NCBI GenBank assembly: GCA_024762335.1 | Contig: JANTHO010000022.1 | Coordinates: forward strand, 1 to 35,101 | DNA: 35,101 nt | Direction of reading: 5' to 3' | DNA from: Acidimicrobiia bacterium | GTDB taxonomy: Bacteria; Actinomycetota; Acidimicrobiia; Spongiisociales; UBA5794 | Shown here: one piece after another, positions 8,322-15,438 of the stretch | Layout: every line of letters begins with the position of its first letter | How positions within the stretch are numbered: position 1 is the first letter of the stretch | The notes under the pieces: model-generated | What the model was told of the DNA's origin: nothing | The model's database searches: none | The model's input: the letters and a program-made list of their open reading frames with translations, nothing else | Position numbers and translations under genes: made by a program

Positions 8322-9212
8322 TCACGGAACGGGGTCGACGACCTCGATGAGCTGCTCTATGAGCCGGGCGCCGATCGAGCCGGGTCGGACCGGGTCGCGC
8401 GTGATCGCATGGACCATTACTTCATGGACGGGTTCCACGATCTCGACATCGTCCATGTCGTCTGCGCAACCGAGGGGGAGGTACACGGAGAATCCCTCCC
8501 GCAGGAGACGCTTGGAGACACCACCGCCAGCCGCTTCGAAGCTCGGTCCGGACGGCTCATGTCCGGCCACGCCGGTCAAAATGGCCCGCTCCCAGGAACC
8601 GGCCGGAGGCAGGGCGAGGAGTTCCGAACGGAGGCCGTCTTCTGGCTGGTGGAGAGCGAATCGGATCCGTCGAACGGGGGTGCTGTGTGCCCATTCCGGG
8701 ATCTGATCGCCAAGCGCCGGCACGACGACGATATCGAGCGTTCGCACACGCAGAGCGACCATGAGTTCATCGGCCGTGGAGGCTTCAAGATGGTCGAGTC
8801 CGTTGATGCCACTCGCGAGGCTTCGAATCGCCGGTGCGATGAGCATCAGCAACTCCGGTGTTGTGCCGACTGCCAGGGAACTGTCGGTATCGACGGCCCT
8901 GAGTTCGTGCAGGGCCTGATCGATCTCGTGCAGCGCGTGGACGGCGTGGGGGTAGAGGCGTTCCCCGGCCGGGGTAGGGGAGAGGCCGGTCTTCGTGCGT
9001 TCGAAGAGCAGAACACCGAGCCGATCCTCGAGTGTCTTCAGTGCCCGGCTCACCGTCGGCTGTGACAGAAGCAGAGTGTCGGCCGCATCGGTGACAGATC
9101 GTTCCCGATAGACCTCGGCGAAGACCCTCAACTGTCGCGTTGAGATGCTCGGTCGCTGGAGCCTGAGCTCTTCGGCGCGTTGGAATTCTTCAGCGGCTGC
9201 GTCGACGGTCAT
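8322..9212 (-). CDS. LysR family transcriptional regulator
   Basis: A 296-residue regulator. The N-terminal winged helix-turn-helix (about residues 24-85) reads S-T-R-Q-L-R-V-F-A-E-V, A-A-D-T-L-L-L-S-Q-P-T-V-S-R-A-L-K-T-L-E and L-F-E-R-T-K-T-G-L-S-P-T-P-A-G, which is canonical for LysR. The rest is a periplasmic-binding-like effector domain whose ligand cannot be deduced. It diverges from the YeeE-type thiosulfate transporter across 98 nt that hold a TGATC-N6-GATCA dyad. By the usual LysR rule it probably controls that transporter and itself. It may also be co-transcribed with the acyl-CoA synthetase downstream. TAGCAA lies 6 nt before its ATG, so the message may be leaderless. Confidence 0.92.
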   Translation of the reverse strand: MTVDAAAEEFQRAEELRLQRPSISTRQLRVFAEVYRERSVTDAADTLLLSQPTVSRALKTLEDRLGVLLFERTKTGLSPTPAGERLYPHAVHALHEIDQALHELRAVDTDSSLAVGTTPELLMLIAPAIRSLASGINGLDHLEASTADELMVALRVRTLDIVVVPALGDQIPEWAHSTPVRRIRFALHQPEDGLRSELLALPPAGSWERAILTGVAGHEPSGPSFEAAGGGVSKRLLREGFSVYLPLGCADDMDDVEIVEPVHEVMVHAITRDPVRPGSIGARLIEQLIEVVDPVP

Positions 9213-9225
9213 TCGATCTTGCTAT

Positions 9226-9241
9226 TGATCATTGCGGATCA
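9226..9241. promoter_or_regulatory. Candidate operator between the LysR and YeeE genes
   Basis: TGATC and GATCA are inverted around ATTGCG, an interrupted dyad of the general kind bound by LysR proteins (ATC-N-GAT type). It lies 13 nt from the LysR start codon and 69 nt before the transporter gene. That spacing suits autoregulation plus activation of the divergent gene. The assignment is by position and symmetry only. Confidence 0.45.
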
Positions 9242-9310
9242 TGCATATTACAGACTCGAACGAATCCCGTACGGTGCCACCGCTATCGACGGAACTGGGA
9301 GGAGTTTTCC

Positions 9311-10900
9311 GTGGCAAACACAACCATCAAACCGCGCATGTCGGCGTGGGAACGGCTCACCAGACGGCAATGGTCGTTCCTGGCGGCCGGTCTCGTCTTC
9401 GGTGTCGCGCAGATCATCTACATGCTCACACTGTGGATCCACAGTGTGCAGGGCGGAAAGGACGCACATCTCAAGCCGATCACGGTGACTACGGACCTGG
9501 GAAAGATGTTCCGCGGACTCGAAGTCGCGTTCGACAATCTGTTCGGGATTCAAACCTCGCTCTACGGCAACTGGGATGTTGTCAACGGCGTTGCCCATCC
9601 GTCGACGGGCGGCGCATTCGTCCCCGGTATCGGCTGGCCGATCGTCGGCATGATGATCGGCGGGTTGATCGTCGCCCTTGCCGAGCGCGAGCATCGTTCG
9701 TGGGTGAAATACCCGCTTCGGCTCCTCGGTATCTCGTTCCTTGGCGGCATGATCTTCTCGTACGGAACACGACTTGCCGGTGGATGTACCCTGAACCACC
9801 TCCTCGGTGGCATTCCGATGATGAACGTCCACTCCACCGTCACGGTCATCTTCATGGCGATTGGCGGGGCAACCGCCTTCTTCGTAATGACGAAGTTCGG
9901 TGTCGGACAGTTCTTCAAGCATCAAGAGACGAAGTCCTACTGTGAAGCCACCGACACCGGTGAATGCCCGGCGTACGACCCGACCTACGTCTGGTATAAG
10001 AACCCGTGGTACTGGCTGGGTGCCGCCTTCTCACTGTTCCTCGTGTTCGTCGCCTTCTACGGCGGCTTCTTCAACCCTGAGGGATTGCAGCACATAGCGG
10101 ACGGCGACATCATCGCCTTTTCGAAGTCCGTCTCCGCCAAGGGATGGCTCTATGTCCTCGGCACGTTGTTCGCCGGCATCGTCGGTGGTATCGGCATGGC
10201 GAAGAGCGGATTCGGTACGGAGTGTGCCCTCGTCAGCGTCGAGGTCGCGGGCAGCATGACGAAGAGCGACAGCAAGTACGCGAAGCTGGGCATTCCGCGC
10301 ATCACCCGCACCCTCATGCGCGGCTACCTGCCGATCATCGGGCTGGCCGCATCATGGGTTCTCACCGCCGGATTCATCTGGGTCGGCTGGAACATGGGTG
10401 CGTCGCCCGGATTCGAAGGCAGCCTGAAGTACCACCTGACGGCGGGATCGATCATCGGCGGCTTCCTGCTCGGCCTCGGCGCGGTGCTGCTCATCGGCTG
10501 TGAGATCCGGTCCTACATGCGGATCGGCATGGGCTACTTGAACACGCTCATCGGGTTCATCGGCTTCGCCATCGGCTACCTGCCATTCACCCTGTTCTAC
10601 AAGGGGCACATCTCGTTCCTTGAGAACACGGTGATCACCGAAACCGACAAGTGGTATCAGTTCGTCACCGACTCGATCGCTACACAGAAGATCATCTATC
10701 TCATCTGGGTCTTGATCCTGGCGGCGTTCCTGTTCTGGCTCATCCGTCTCGGTTCCCGGAATACCGGCGTCACGCAGAAGGAACTCCGGAGACTCAGCAC
10801 GGAAGATCTGCAGCTGACGATCGACGCCCGTGCCGAGAACGGCATGATCGCAGGCGTGTCGGCTCCTGCGGAGGTTCCCGGATCCGAACCGTTCGTGTAA
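9311..10900 (+). CDS. YeeE/YedE family thiosulfate transporter (TsuA-like)
   Basis: A 529-residue polytopic membrane protein carrying both halves of the YeeE/YedE sulfur-transport fold. Conserved cysteine motifs are A-G-G-C-T-L-N-H (Cys159), G-F-G-T-E-C-A-L-V (Cys305) and L-I-G-C-E-I-R (Cys397). In the characterized TsuA/YeeE transporter, cysteines in such loops pass thiosulfate along the pore. The start is a GTG at 9311 with GGGAGGAG 6 nt upstream. A perfect 12-bp hairpin follows the stop, so it is probably a single-gene transcript under the divergent LysR protein. It may bring in thiosulfate or a related sulfur anion, for assimilation or for the sulfur-oxyanion chemistry suggested elsewhere in the window. 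Confidence 0.88.
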   Translation: MANTTIKPRMSAWERLTRRQWSFLAAGLVFGVAQIIYMLTLWIHSVQGGKDAHLKPITVTTDLGKMFRGLEVAFDNLFGIQTSLYGNWDVVNGVAHPSTGGAFVPGIGWPIVGMMIGGLIVALAEREHRSWVKYPLRLLGISFLGGMIFSYGTRLAGGCTLNHLLGGIPMMNVHSTVTVIFMAIGGATAFFVMTKFGVGQFFKHQETKSYCEATDTGECPAYDPTYVWYKNPWYWLGAAFSLFLVFVAFYGGFFNPEGLQHIADGDIIAFSKSVSAKGWLYVLGTLFAGIVGGIGMAKSGFGTECALVSVEVAGSMTKSDSKYAKLGIPRITRTLMRGYLPIIGLAASWVLTAGFIWVGWNMGASPGFEGSLKYHLTAGSIIGGFLLGLGAVLLIGCEIRSYMRIGMGYLNTLIGFIGFAIGYLPFTLFYKGHISFLENTVITETDKWYQFVTDSIATQKIIYLIWVLILAAFLFWLIRLGSRNTGVTQKELRRLSTEDLQLTIDARAENGMIAGVSAPAEVPGSEPFV

Positions 10901-10920
10901 CCGCAGCGACCGCAAGACAC

Positions 10921-10952
10921 ATGGAGGGCCGGTTCGATGACCGGCCCTCCAT
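10921..10952 (+). terminator. Strong hairpin after the YeeE gene
   Basis: ATGGAGGGCCGG and CCGGCCCTCCAT form a perfect 12-bp stem around TTCGATGA, 20 nt after the transporter stop. No T tract follows; such hairpins are common as terminators in GC-rich actinobacteria. The next gene starts 35 nt later. Confidence 0.75.
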
Positions 10953-10975
10953 CGCGTTCACCGATTGCATTCTGG

Positions 10976-10981
10976 TTGAAT
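10976..10981 (+). promoter_or_regulatory. Possible -10 hexamer for the deaminase gene
   Basis: TTGAAT lies 6 nt before the ATG at 10988, and no ribosome site is visible. The spacing matches the leaderless promoters found elsewhere in the window, but the second base of the TANNNT pattern is missing. Confidence 0.35.
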
Positions 10982-10987
10982 AGCCGG

Positions 10988-11986
10988 ATGCGCGACTGGA
11001 CGACCATGCCGAAGGCGGAGCTGCACTTGCACCTGGAGGGGGCGATTCCCGTCCCGACGCTTTGGGAACTGATCCGGCACCATGGAGGTGACTCGATGGT
11101 CTCCAGCGAGGAAGAACTCGTCGAGTGGTTCACCTACAGCGATTTCGCCCACTTCATGGAGATCTGGTCGTGGATGATCAGGTTCCTCCGCACCTACGAC
11201 GATTTCACATTCGCCGCTGAAGCGGTTGCACGGCATCTCGCAGCCCAGAACATCATCTACGTCGAGGCGTTTTTCTCACCCAGCGACTTCCGGCATCACG
11301 ATCTCGATCCCCGCCGGATCGCTCTGGCGATCCGAGCCGGCCTCGATCGTGTCGACGACGTCGAGATGCCCCTGATCGTCGATCTTGTGCGCGACCGCGG
11401 TCCAGAGGGAACGGCTCGTACGCTTACGGCCATCAAGGACGTCGCGGATGAGGCCGGCGTCATCGGTATCGGTATCGGGGGCTTCGAGTCAGCGCATCCT
11501 CCGGAGCAGTTCGCAGGGGTCTACCGGGACGCTCGGGAGTCCGGTTTCCACGTGACCGCTCACGCCGGGGAGGAGGCGGGTCCAGGGAGCGTGTGGGGTG
11601 CGATCCGGAGTTTGGGTGCGGAACGCATCGGGCATGGAATCCGGTCCATTGAGGATCCCGCCCTCGTGCGCTACCTCGCAGAGCACCGGATTCCGCTCGA
11701 AGTCTGCCCGACCTCGAACCTCCGAACCGGCGTGGTGGCTCATTGGGACCAGCATCCGGTGCGGCGCCTCGTCGATGCCGGCGTTCTCGTGACCATCAAC
11801 ACCGACGATCCCGCAATGTTCGATGCCACGCTCGCGGGGGAGTACCAGATCCTGGAAACGCGATTCGGGATGGATGACGAGATGCTGCGGGACCTCTCAC
11901 TCGCCGTTGTGGACGCCTCCTGGGCGGACGAGGTCACGCGCGCCCGCCTGCGTTCCGACATCGAGCATTGGTGGGCGGACGTGTAG
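10988..11986 (+). CDS. Adenosine deaminase family protein
   Basis: A 332-residue TIM-barrel metal hydrolase of the adenosine/AMP deaminase family. Zinc ligands and catalytic motifs are complete: H-L-H-L-E-G (His13, His15), H-A-G-E-E (His192, Glu195), the R-I-G-H-G-I segment, V-C-P-T-S-N, and T-D-D-P (Asp273, Asp274). It would convert adenosine to inosine and ammonia. Relatives acting on adenine, aminodeoxyfutalosine or other purines look alike and cannot be excluded from sequence alone. The next gene, 9 nt downstream, encodes a SAM hydrolase whose product is adenosine, which favours adenosine as substrate. The ATG at 10988 starts just before the H-L-H-L motif; an in-frame ATG at 10937 would fall inside the upstream hairpin. 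Confidence 0.9.
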   Translation: MRDWTTMPKAELHLHLEGAIPVPTLWELIRHHGGDSMVSSEEELVEWFTYSDFAHFMEIWSWMIRFLRTYDDFTFAAEAVARHLAAQNIIYVEAFFSPSDFRHHDLDPRRIALAIRAGLDRVDDVEMPLIVDLVRDRGPEGTARTLTAIKDVADEAGVIGIGIGGFESAHPPEQFAGVYRDARESGFHVTAHAGEEAGPGSVWGAIRSLGAERIGHGIRSIEDPALVRYLAEHRIPLEVCPTSNLRTGVVAHWDQHPVRRLVDAGVLVTINTDDPAMFDATLAGEYQILETRFGMDDEMLRDLSLAVVDASWADEVTRARLRSDIEHWWADV

Positions 11987-11989
11987 CCT
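11984..11989 (+). promoter_or_regulatory. -10-like hexamer directly before the SAM hydrolase gene
   Basis: TAGCCT is followed by 6 nt and then the ATG at 11996. Its TAG is also the stop codon of the deaminase gene. There is no ribosome site in the 9-nt gap, so the second gene may have its own leaderless start as well as read-through. Confidence 0.45.
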
Positions 11990-11995
11990 GGACGC

Positions 11996-12805
11996 ATGTC
12001 ATTCATCACGCTCACAACAGACTTCGGGACACGGCAGGGGAGTGATGCGGTGCTCCACGGTGCGATTTACGGTATCGCCCCGGACGCCGTGATCACCGAT
12101 CTGTCACACAACATCACACCACAGGACATCCGCGAAGCGAACTTCGTCGTCAACAACAGCGCCTTCTTCTTCCCCTCGGGCACTGTGCACGTCATCGTCG
12201 TCGATCCCGGAGTGGGAACCGACCGCCGTCCAATGGCTGCGAGGATCGGCGAGCATTTCTTCGTCGCTCCGGACAACGGGGCGCTCACCGCATGTCTGGC
12301 CCGTGCCGAGGCGGAGGGTTGGTCGACGGAGTTCGTCCACCTCGACCGGCCCGAGTTCTGGCTCGAGAACGTGACGATGACGTTCCACGGGAGAGACCTG
12401 TTCGCACCGGTTGGAGCGCATCTTGCAGCCGGAGTTCCCCTGTCGGAGCTCGGCTCGGCGTTCGATGATCCGATCACGATGCCGCTCTGGGGGGCCGAAC
12501 AGCATGACGATGGAAGCGTCTCAGGCGAGGTCATCTACATCGACGACTTCGGGAACGCGATCTGCTCGATCCTTCCCGAAGAGATCGCCCATCTCCCTCT
12601 ACCCGACGGGGTAGAAGTCGAACTCTGTGGAGCGCACATTCGGGGCATGGTTTCGACGTTCGGGGACTCCGAGTACGGAACGGATACCCTCATCGCTCTT
12701 TGGGACTCGAGTGGTTACCTCCTGGTTTCGGAGAACAACGGCACCGGGGGCAAGGTCATCAAACCCCGGCCGCGTGACGGCGTGGTCGTTCGAAGGCTCG
12801 GGTAA
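11996..12805 (+). CDS. S-adenosyl-L-methionine hydrolase (DUF62, SAM hydroxide adenosyltransferase)
   Basis: A 269-residue member of the chlorinase/fluorinase/DUF62 family. The non-halogenating members hydrolyse SAM to adenosine and L-methionine. Family features are the opening I-T-L-T-T-D-F-G-T, the repeated H-N-I-T-P-Q-D-I, the V-V-D-P-G-V-G-T stretch, A-P-D-N-G-A-L-T, and T-F-H-G-R-D-L-F-A-P in the middle. Asp70, Arg77 and His131 are placed like the Asp-Arg-His set used by the water-activating members, so hydrolysis rather than halogenation is expected. The C-terminal domain has the Y-I-D-D-F-G-N-A strand. It follows the adenosine deaminase gene by 9 nt, so SAM breakdown and adenosine removal appear coupled. 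The physiological reason for the pair is not known to me. Confidence 0.92.
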   Translation: MSFITLTTDFGTRQGSDAVLHGAIYGIAPDAVITDLSHNITPQDIREANFVVNNSAFFFPSGTVHVIVVDPGVGTDRRPMAARIGEHFFVAPDNGALTACLARAEAEGWSTEFVHLDRPEFWLENVTMTFHGRDLFAPVGAHLAAGVPLSELGSAFDDPITMPLWGAEQHDDGSVSGEVIYIDDFGNAICSILPEEIAHLPLPDGVEVELCGAHIRGMVSTFGDSEYGTDTLIALWDSSGYLLVSENNGTGGKVIKPRPRDGVVVRRLG

Positions 12806-12808
12806 CCC

Positions 12809-13558
12809 TCACAGCCGCCCGGCGTCGATGATGCGCTGCAGGAACTGTTGAGTTCGCGGTTCGGTCGGCGACGAGAAGATCTCTTGCGGTGAGCCGTGCT
12901 CGAGTATTCGGCCCTGATCGAGGAAACAGACCTGATCGGCGACGTCCCTCGCGAAACCCATCTCGTGTGTGGCGATCACCATCGTCATGCCGTCGCTCTT
13001 CAGCCCTCGGATGACGTTGAGCACCTCCGCGACAAGTTCCGGATCCAGAGCGGACGTCACCTCGTCGAAGAGCATCAACTGCGGTTGCGTCGCCAGGGCG
13101 CGCACCACAGCGACCCGCTGCTGCTGGCCTCCGCTCAAACGATCCGGGTACTCGTCGATCTTGTCGGTCAAGCCGAAGCGTTCGAGCAGCCCGCGGGCTC
13201 GCTCGACGGCCTCCGCCTTCCCGACGCCATGGACCTTCCTCGGGCTGAGCGTGATGTTGTCGAGCACCGTCATGTGGGGGAAGAGGTTGAACGCCTGGAA
13301 AACGATTCCCATTTTCTCCCTGACCTGGTTCGGGTTCACACCGGGAGCCGTGATATCGGCACCGTCGAAGAGGATCTCCCCGTCGTCGATGGGGAAAAGG
13401 AGGTTCACGCACTTGAGCATGGTCGACTTCCCGGATCCGGAGGAGCCGATGAGGCAGACAACCTCGTGCTGATCGACGGTCAGGTCGACATCGCGAAGAA
13501 CCTCCTTGTCTCCGAAGGCTTTCCAAACGCCGCGCAGTTCGAGTTTCGGAGGAGTCAT
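12809..13558 (-). CDS. Polar amino-acid ABC transporter ATP-binding protein (GlnQ-like)
   Basis: A 249-residue ATPase. It has Walker A G-S-S-G-S-G-K-S-T-M, Q-loop V-F-Q-A-F-N-L-F-P-H-M-T, signature L-S-G-G-Q-Q-Q-R, Walker B L-M-L-F-D-E-V-T-S-A-L-D-P and the switch H in A-T-H-E-M-G-F-A. The phrase D-E-V-T-S-A-L-D-P-E and the F-N-L-F-P-H motif are diagnostic for the polar amino-acid uptake family (GlnQ, HisP, ArtP). The ATG at 13558 overlaps the permease stop by 4 nt. It is the last gene of the three-gene operon reading from 15327 down to 12809, and its stop is only 3 nt from the convergent SAM hydrolase gene. Confidence 0.93.
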   Translation of the reverse strand: MTPPKLELRGVWKAFGDKEVLRDVDLTVDQHEVVCLIGSSGSGKSTMLKCVNLLFPIDDGEILFDGADITAPGVNPNQVREKMGIVFQAFNLFPHMTVLDNITLSPRKVHGVGKAEAVERARGLLERFGLTDKIDEYPDRLSGGQQQRVAVVRALATQPQLMLFDEVTSALDPELVAEVLNVIRGLKSDGMTMVIATHEMGFARDVADQVCFLDQGRILEHGSPQEIFSSPTEPRTQQFLQRIIDAGRL

Positions 13559-14427
13559 GCGCTTATCGACTGCTTCCTGCGCCGATCACGTTCGGTGTAC
13601 CAGTCCGTAAATCGGGCGACGGGAATGCTGACGGCAAGGAAGAGCAGCGTTGCGGCGATGTAGCCCGTGTAGTTGAACGTCTTTGCCGCATAGATGTCCG
13701 CTTCGCGAACGGCCTCCCGGATACCGAGAACGAGCACGAGGGCGACGTCCTTCTGGAGGCTGACAAACCCGTTGAGCAGGGCGGGGATGACGTTCTTGAT
13801 GGCCTGGGGAACCAGCACGTACCGCAACGCCTGGACCTGGGTCAACCCGAGCGACCGGGCTGACATTCGCTGGCTCTCGTGGACGGACTCGATACCGGCC
13901 CGGTACACCTCTGCCGTATAGGCGCTGTAGCTGATGATCAGCGCGGTGAGTCCCCAGAAGAGCGCGCTGGTCGGGACTCCGGGAAGTTGGAGCGCAGGAA
14001 TGCCGAAGCCGAGCAGAAGGATGAGCAGGATGACGGGGATCCCGCGGATGACGTCGATGAACAGCACGGCGAGAGCGCGAAGTGGAAAGAACGCCGGGCC
14101 TCGCAGCGACCGGATCATGGCGATGATGAGCGAAAGCGTGAGAATGATGACCTCGGCGACGAGGAACATCTTGACGTCGAGCCAGAATCCGCCGAGCACG
14201 TCCGGGAATACGTCGACGAAGTGATCCCAACTGAAGAACTGCCGCTGAACCGCGGGCCATGCATCGGATGACAGGACGGCCCACAGCACGACACCGACGA
14301 AAATGACCGTCGACACGAACGCGATGAGCGCACCGCGTGTGCCCTCTTCGCGACTTCGCGGCGCGTGTGGGGGTCCGAGAAGACTCGGACCCCCACCGAA
14401 TTCGTCGATCGACGGTTGCTCGCTCAC
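13555..14427 (-). CDS. Polar amino-acid ABC transporter permease
   Basis: A 290-residue inner-membrane subunit with an unusually long N-terminal tail of about 30 residues before the first helix. The cytoplasmic EAA loop reads Y-R-A-G-I-E-S-V, A-R-S-L-G-L-T and V-L-V-P-Q-A-I-K-N, typical of the HisM/GlnP family. Only one permease is encoded, so a homodimer is expected. The GTG at 14427 abuts a small hairpin, and the first 25 codons contain a perfect 13-bp hairpin (14367-14396) coding for Gly/Pro/Leu residues. The true start could therefore lie downstream, with the hairpin acting between genes. It lies downstream of the binding-protein gene and overlaps the ATPase gene by 4 nt. Confidence 0.88.
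   Translation of the reverse strand: MSEQPSIDEFGGGPSLLGPPHAPRSREEGTRGALIAFVSTVIFVGVVLWAVLSSDAWPAVQRQFFSWDHFVDVFPDVLGGFWLDVKMFLVAEVIILTLSLIIAMIRSLRGPAFFPLRALAVLFIDVIRGIPVILLILLLGFGIPALQLPGVPTSALFWGLTALIISYSAYTAEVYRAGIESVHESQRMSARSLGLTQVQALRYVLVPQAIKNVIPALLNGFVSLQKDVALVLVLGIREAVREADIYAAKTFNYTGYIAATLLFLAVSIPVARFTDWYTERDRRRKQSISA
14367..14396 (-). promoter_or_regulatory. Perfect 13-bp hairpin in the first codons of the permease gene
   Basis: GTGGGGGTCCGAG and CTCGGACCCCCAC face each other across a 4-base loop. In the message the stem would be very stable and lies about 30 nt past the permease start codon. It may attenuate transcription or translation so that more binding protein than permease is made. 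Confidence 0.6.
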
Positions 14428-14444
14428 CGGGTGTTATCCACCCG
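14428..14444 (-). promoter_or_regulatory. Intercistronic hairpin between binding-protein and permease genes
   Basis: CGGGTG and CACCCG flank a 5-base loop that contains the binding-protein stop codon. The stem ends directly against the permease GTG, leaving no room for a free ribosome site, so permease translation may depend on ribosomes finishing the upstream gene. Confidence 0.5.
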
Positions 14445-15327
14445 TGATCGTGGGGATTCCACCGCCCTGGGTGAGATACGTCGCTTCGAGATCGCTCAGC
14501 GTCCCGTTGGAACGCAACGTCTCGATGGCCGTATTGACGCACGGTACGAGCGGATTGTCCTTGGCGAAGAGCAGACCGTAGTTATCGGGATCGGCGGCCT
14601 CCGTCTCGAACTGACCGGCAATGATCGCCCCCTCCACCTGGACGGCGGTCACGAAGTAGGCGGTCGGAAGGTCAACGACCAGTCCATCGATCTGGCCGGC
14701 GTTCATGGCCGCTTCGAGATCGACGTTCTCGTCGTACACGTTCGGGTCCTTATCGGGCTTGATGACGTTCTCGATGAAGTCGAGGCTCGTCGTGCCGATC
14801 TGAGCGCCGAGCACGGCATCCTTGAGATCGTCGATCTTGGTCGCTTTCGCATACGGCGAGTCGGGATACGTGACCAGGGACTGTCGTGTCGTGTAGTAGG
14901 GGACGCTGAAATCGACGACTTCGGCGCGATCGTCGGTAATCGAGTACTGCTGCAGGTTGAAGTCCCACGGCTTTGGCCCGGGCGCGATGGCCTCGTTGAA
15001 CCCGATCCGGGTCCAGACGACCTGATCGTCGGAGAATCCCAGTTCCTCCGCGATCGCGTAGACAAGGGCCGCTTCGAAACCGAGTTTCGAGGTGGGATCG
15101 TCGAAGCCTTCGCCGTCGGTCGTTCCGACCCACGGCGGGAATGCCGGTTCGCCGGTGGCGACTGTCAGTGTGCCGGGGGTGACCAAGTTCAGATCTGCGA
15201 TTTCGCATGATCCTGGTGCGGCGGTCGGTCCGCTGGCTTCCTCGGTGCTGCTGCACGCTGACGCGAGCATCGCGAACACGACCAGGAGCAGCACGAACAC
15301 GGACCATTTCTTACGGCCTGTAGCCAT
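14434..15327 (-). CDS. Polar amino-acid ABC transporter substrate-binding lipoprotein
   Basis: A 297-residue exported solute-binding protein (SBP_bac_3 type). A signal segment ends in L-A-S-A-C, giving lipid-anchored Cys25. The mature part has the family landmarks L-T-V-A-T-G-E-P-A-F-P-P-W, G-F-E-A-A-L-V-Y-A-I-A-E-E-L, a D-F-S-V-P-Y-Y segment and K-D-N-P-L-V near the C-terminus. The ligand is a polar amino acid by family; which one is not clear. The ATG at 15327 has GGAGG upstream; the open frame continues to 15369 but without signal-peptide character. It is the first gene of the operon with the permease and ATPase, and two hairpins separate it from the permease. Confidence 0.92.
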   Translation of the reverse strand: MATGRKKWSVFVLLLVVFAMLASACSSTEEASGPTAAPGSCEIADLNLVTPGTLTVATGEPAFPPWVGTTDGEGFDDPTSKLGFEAALVYAIAEELGFSDDQVVWTRIGFNEAIAPGPKPWDFNLQQYSITDDRAEVVDFSVPYYTTRQSLVTYPDSPYAKATKIDDLKDAVLGAQIGTTSLDFIENVIKPDKDPNVYDENVDLEAAMNAGQIDGLVVDLPTAYFVTAVQVEGAIIAGQFETEAADPDNYGLLFAKDNPLVPCVNTAIETLRSNGTLSDLEATYLTQGGGIPTITGG

Positions 15328-15365
15328 CTGGGCCTCCAATCGGTTGATCCTTTGAGAATAGACCG

Positions 15366-15381
15366 GCACCGTTGCCGGTGC
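15366..15381 (-). terminator. Small hairpin between the PPK2 and binding-protein genes
   Basis: GCACCG and CGGTGC form a 6-bp stem with a TTGC loop, 57 nt beyond the PPK2 stop and 38 nt before the binding-protein start. It could be a terminator for PPK2. The evidence is symmetry only. Confidence 0.35.
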
Positions 15382-15438
15382 GTTGGCGGTGAGAGGAGAT
15401 TGGGAGATGCGTCGTGTCGCGAGACGTGGGGGAGGGGT

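Noticed and set aside
7392-9065. Forward open frame of about 557 codons
   Set aside because: It is antisense to the well-supported acyl-CoA synthetase and LysR genes and has no recognisable domain.
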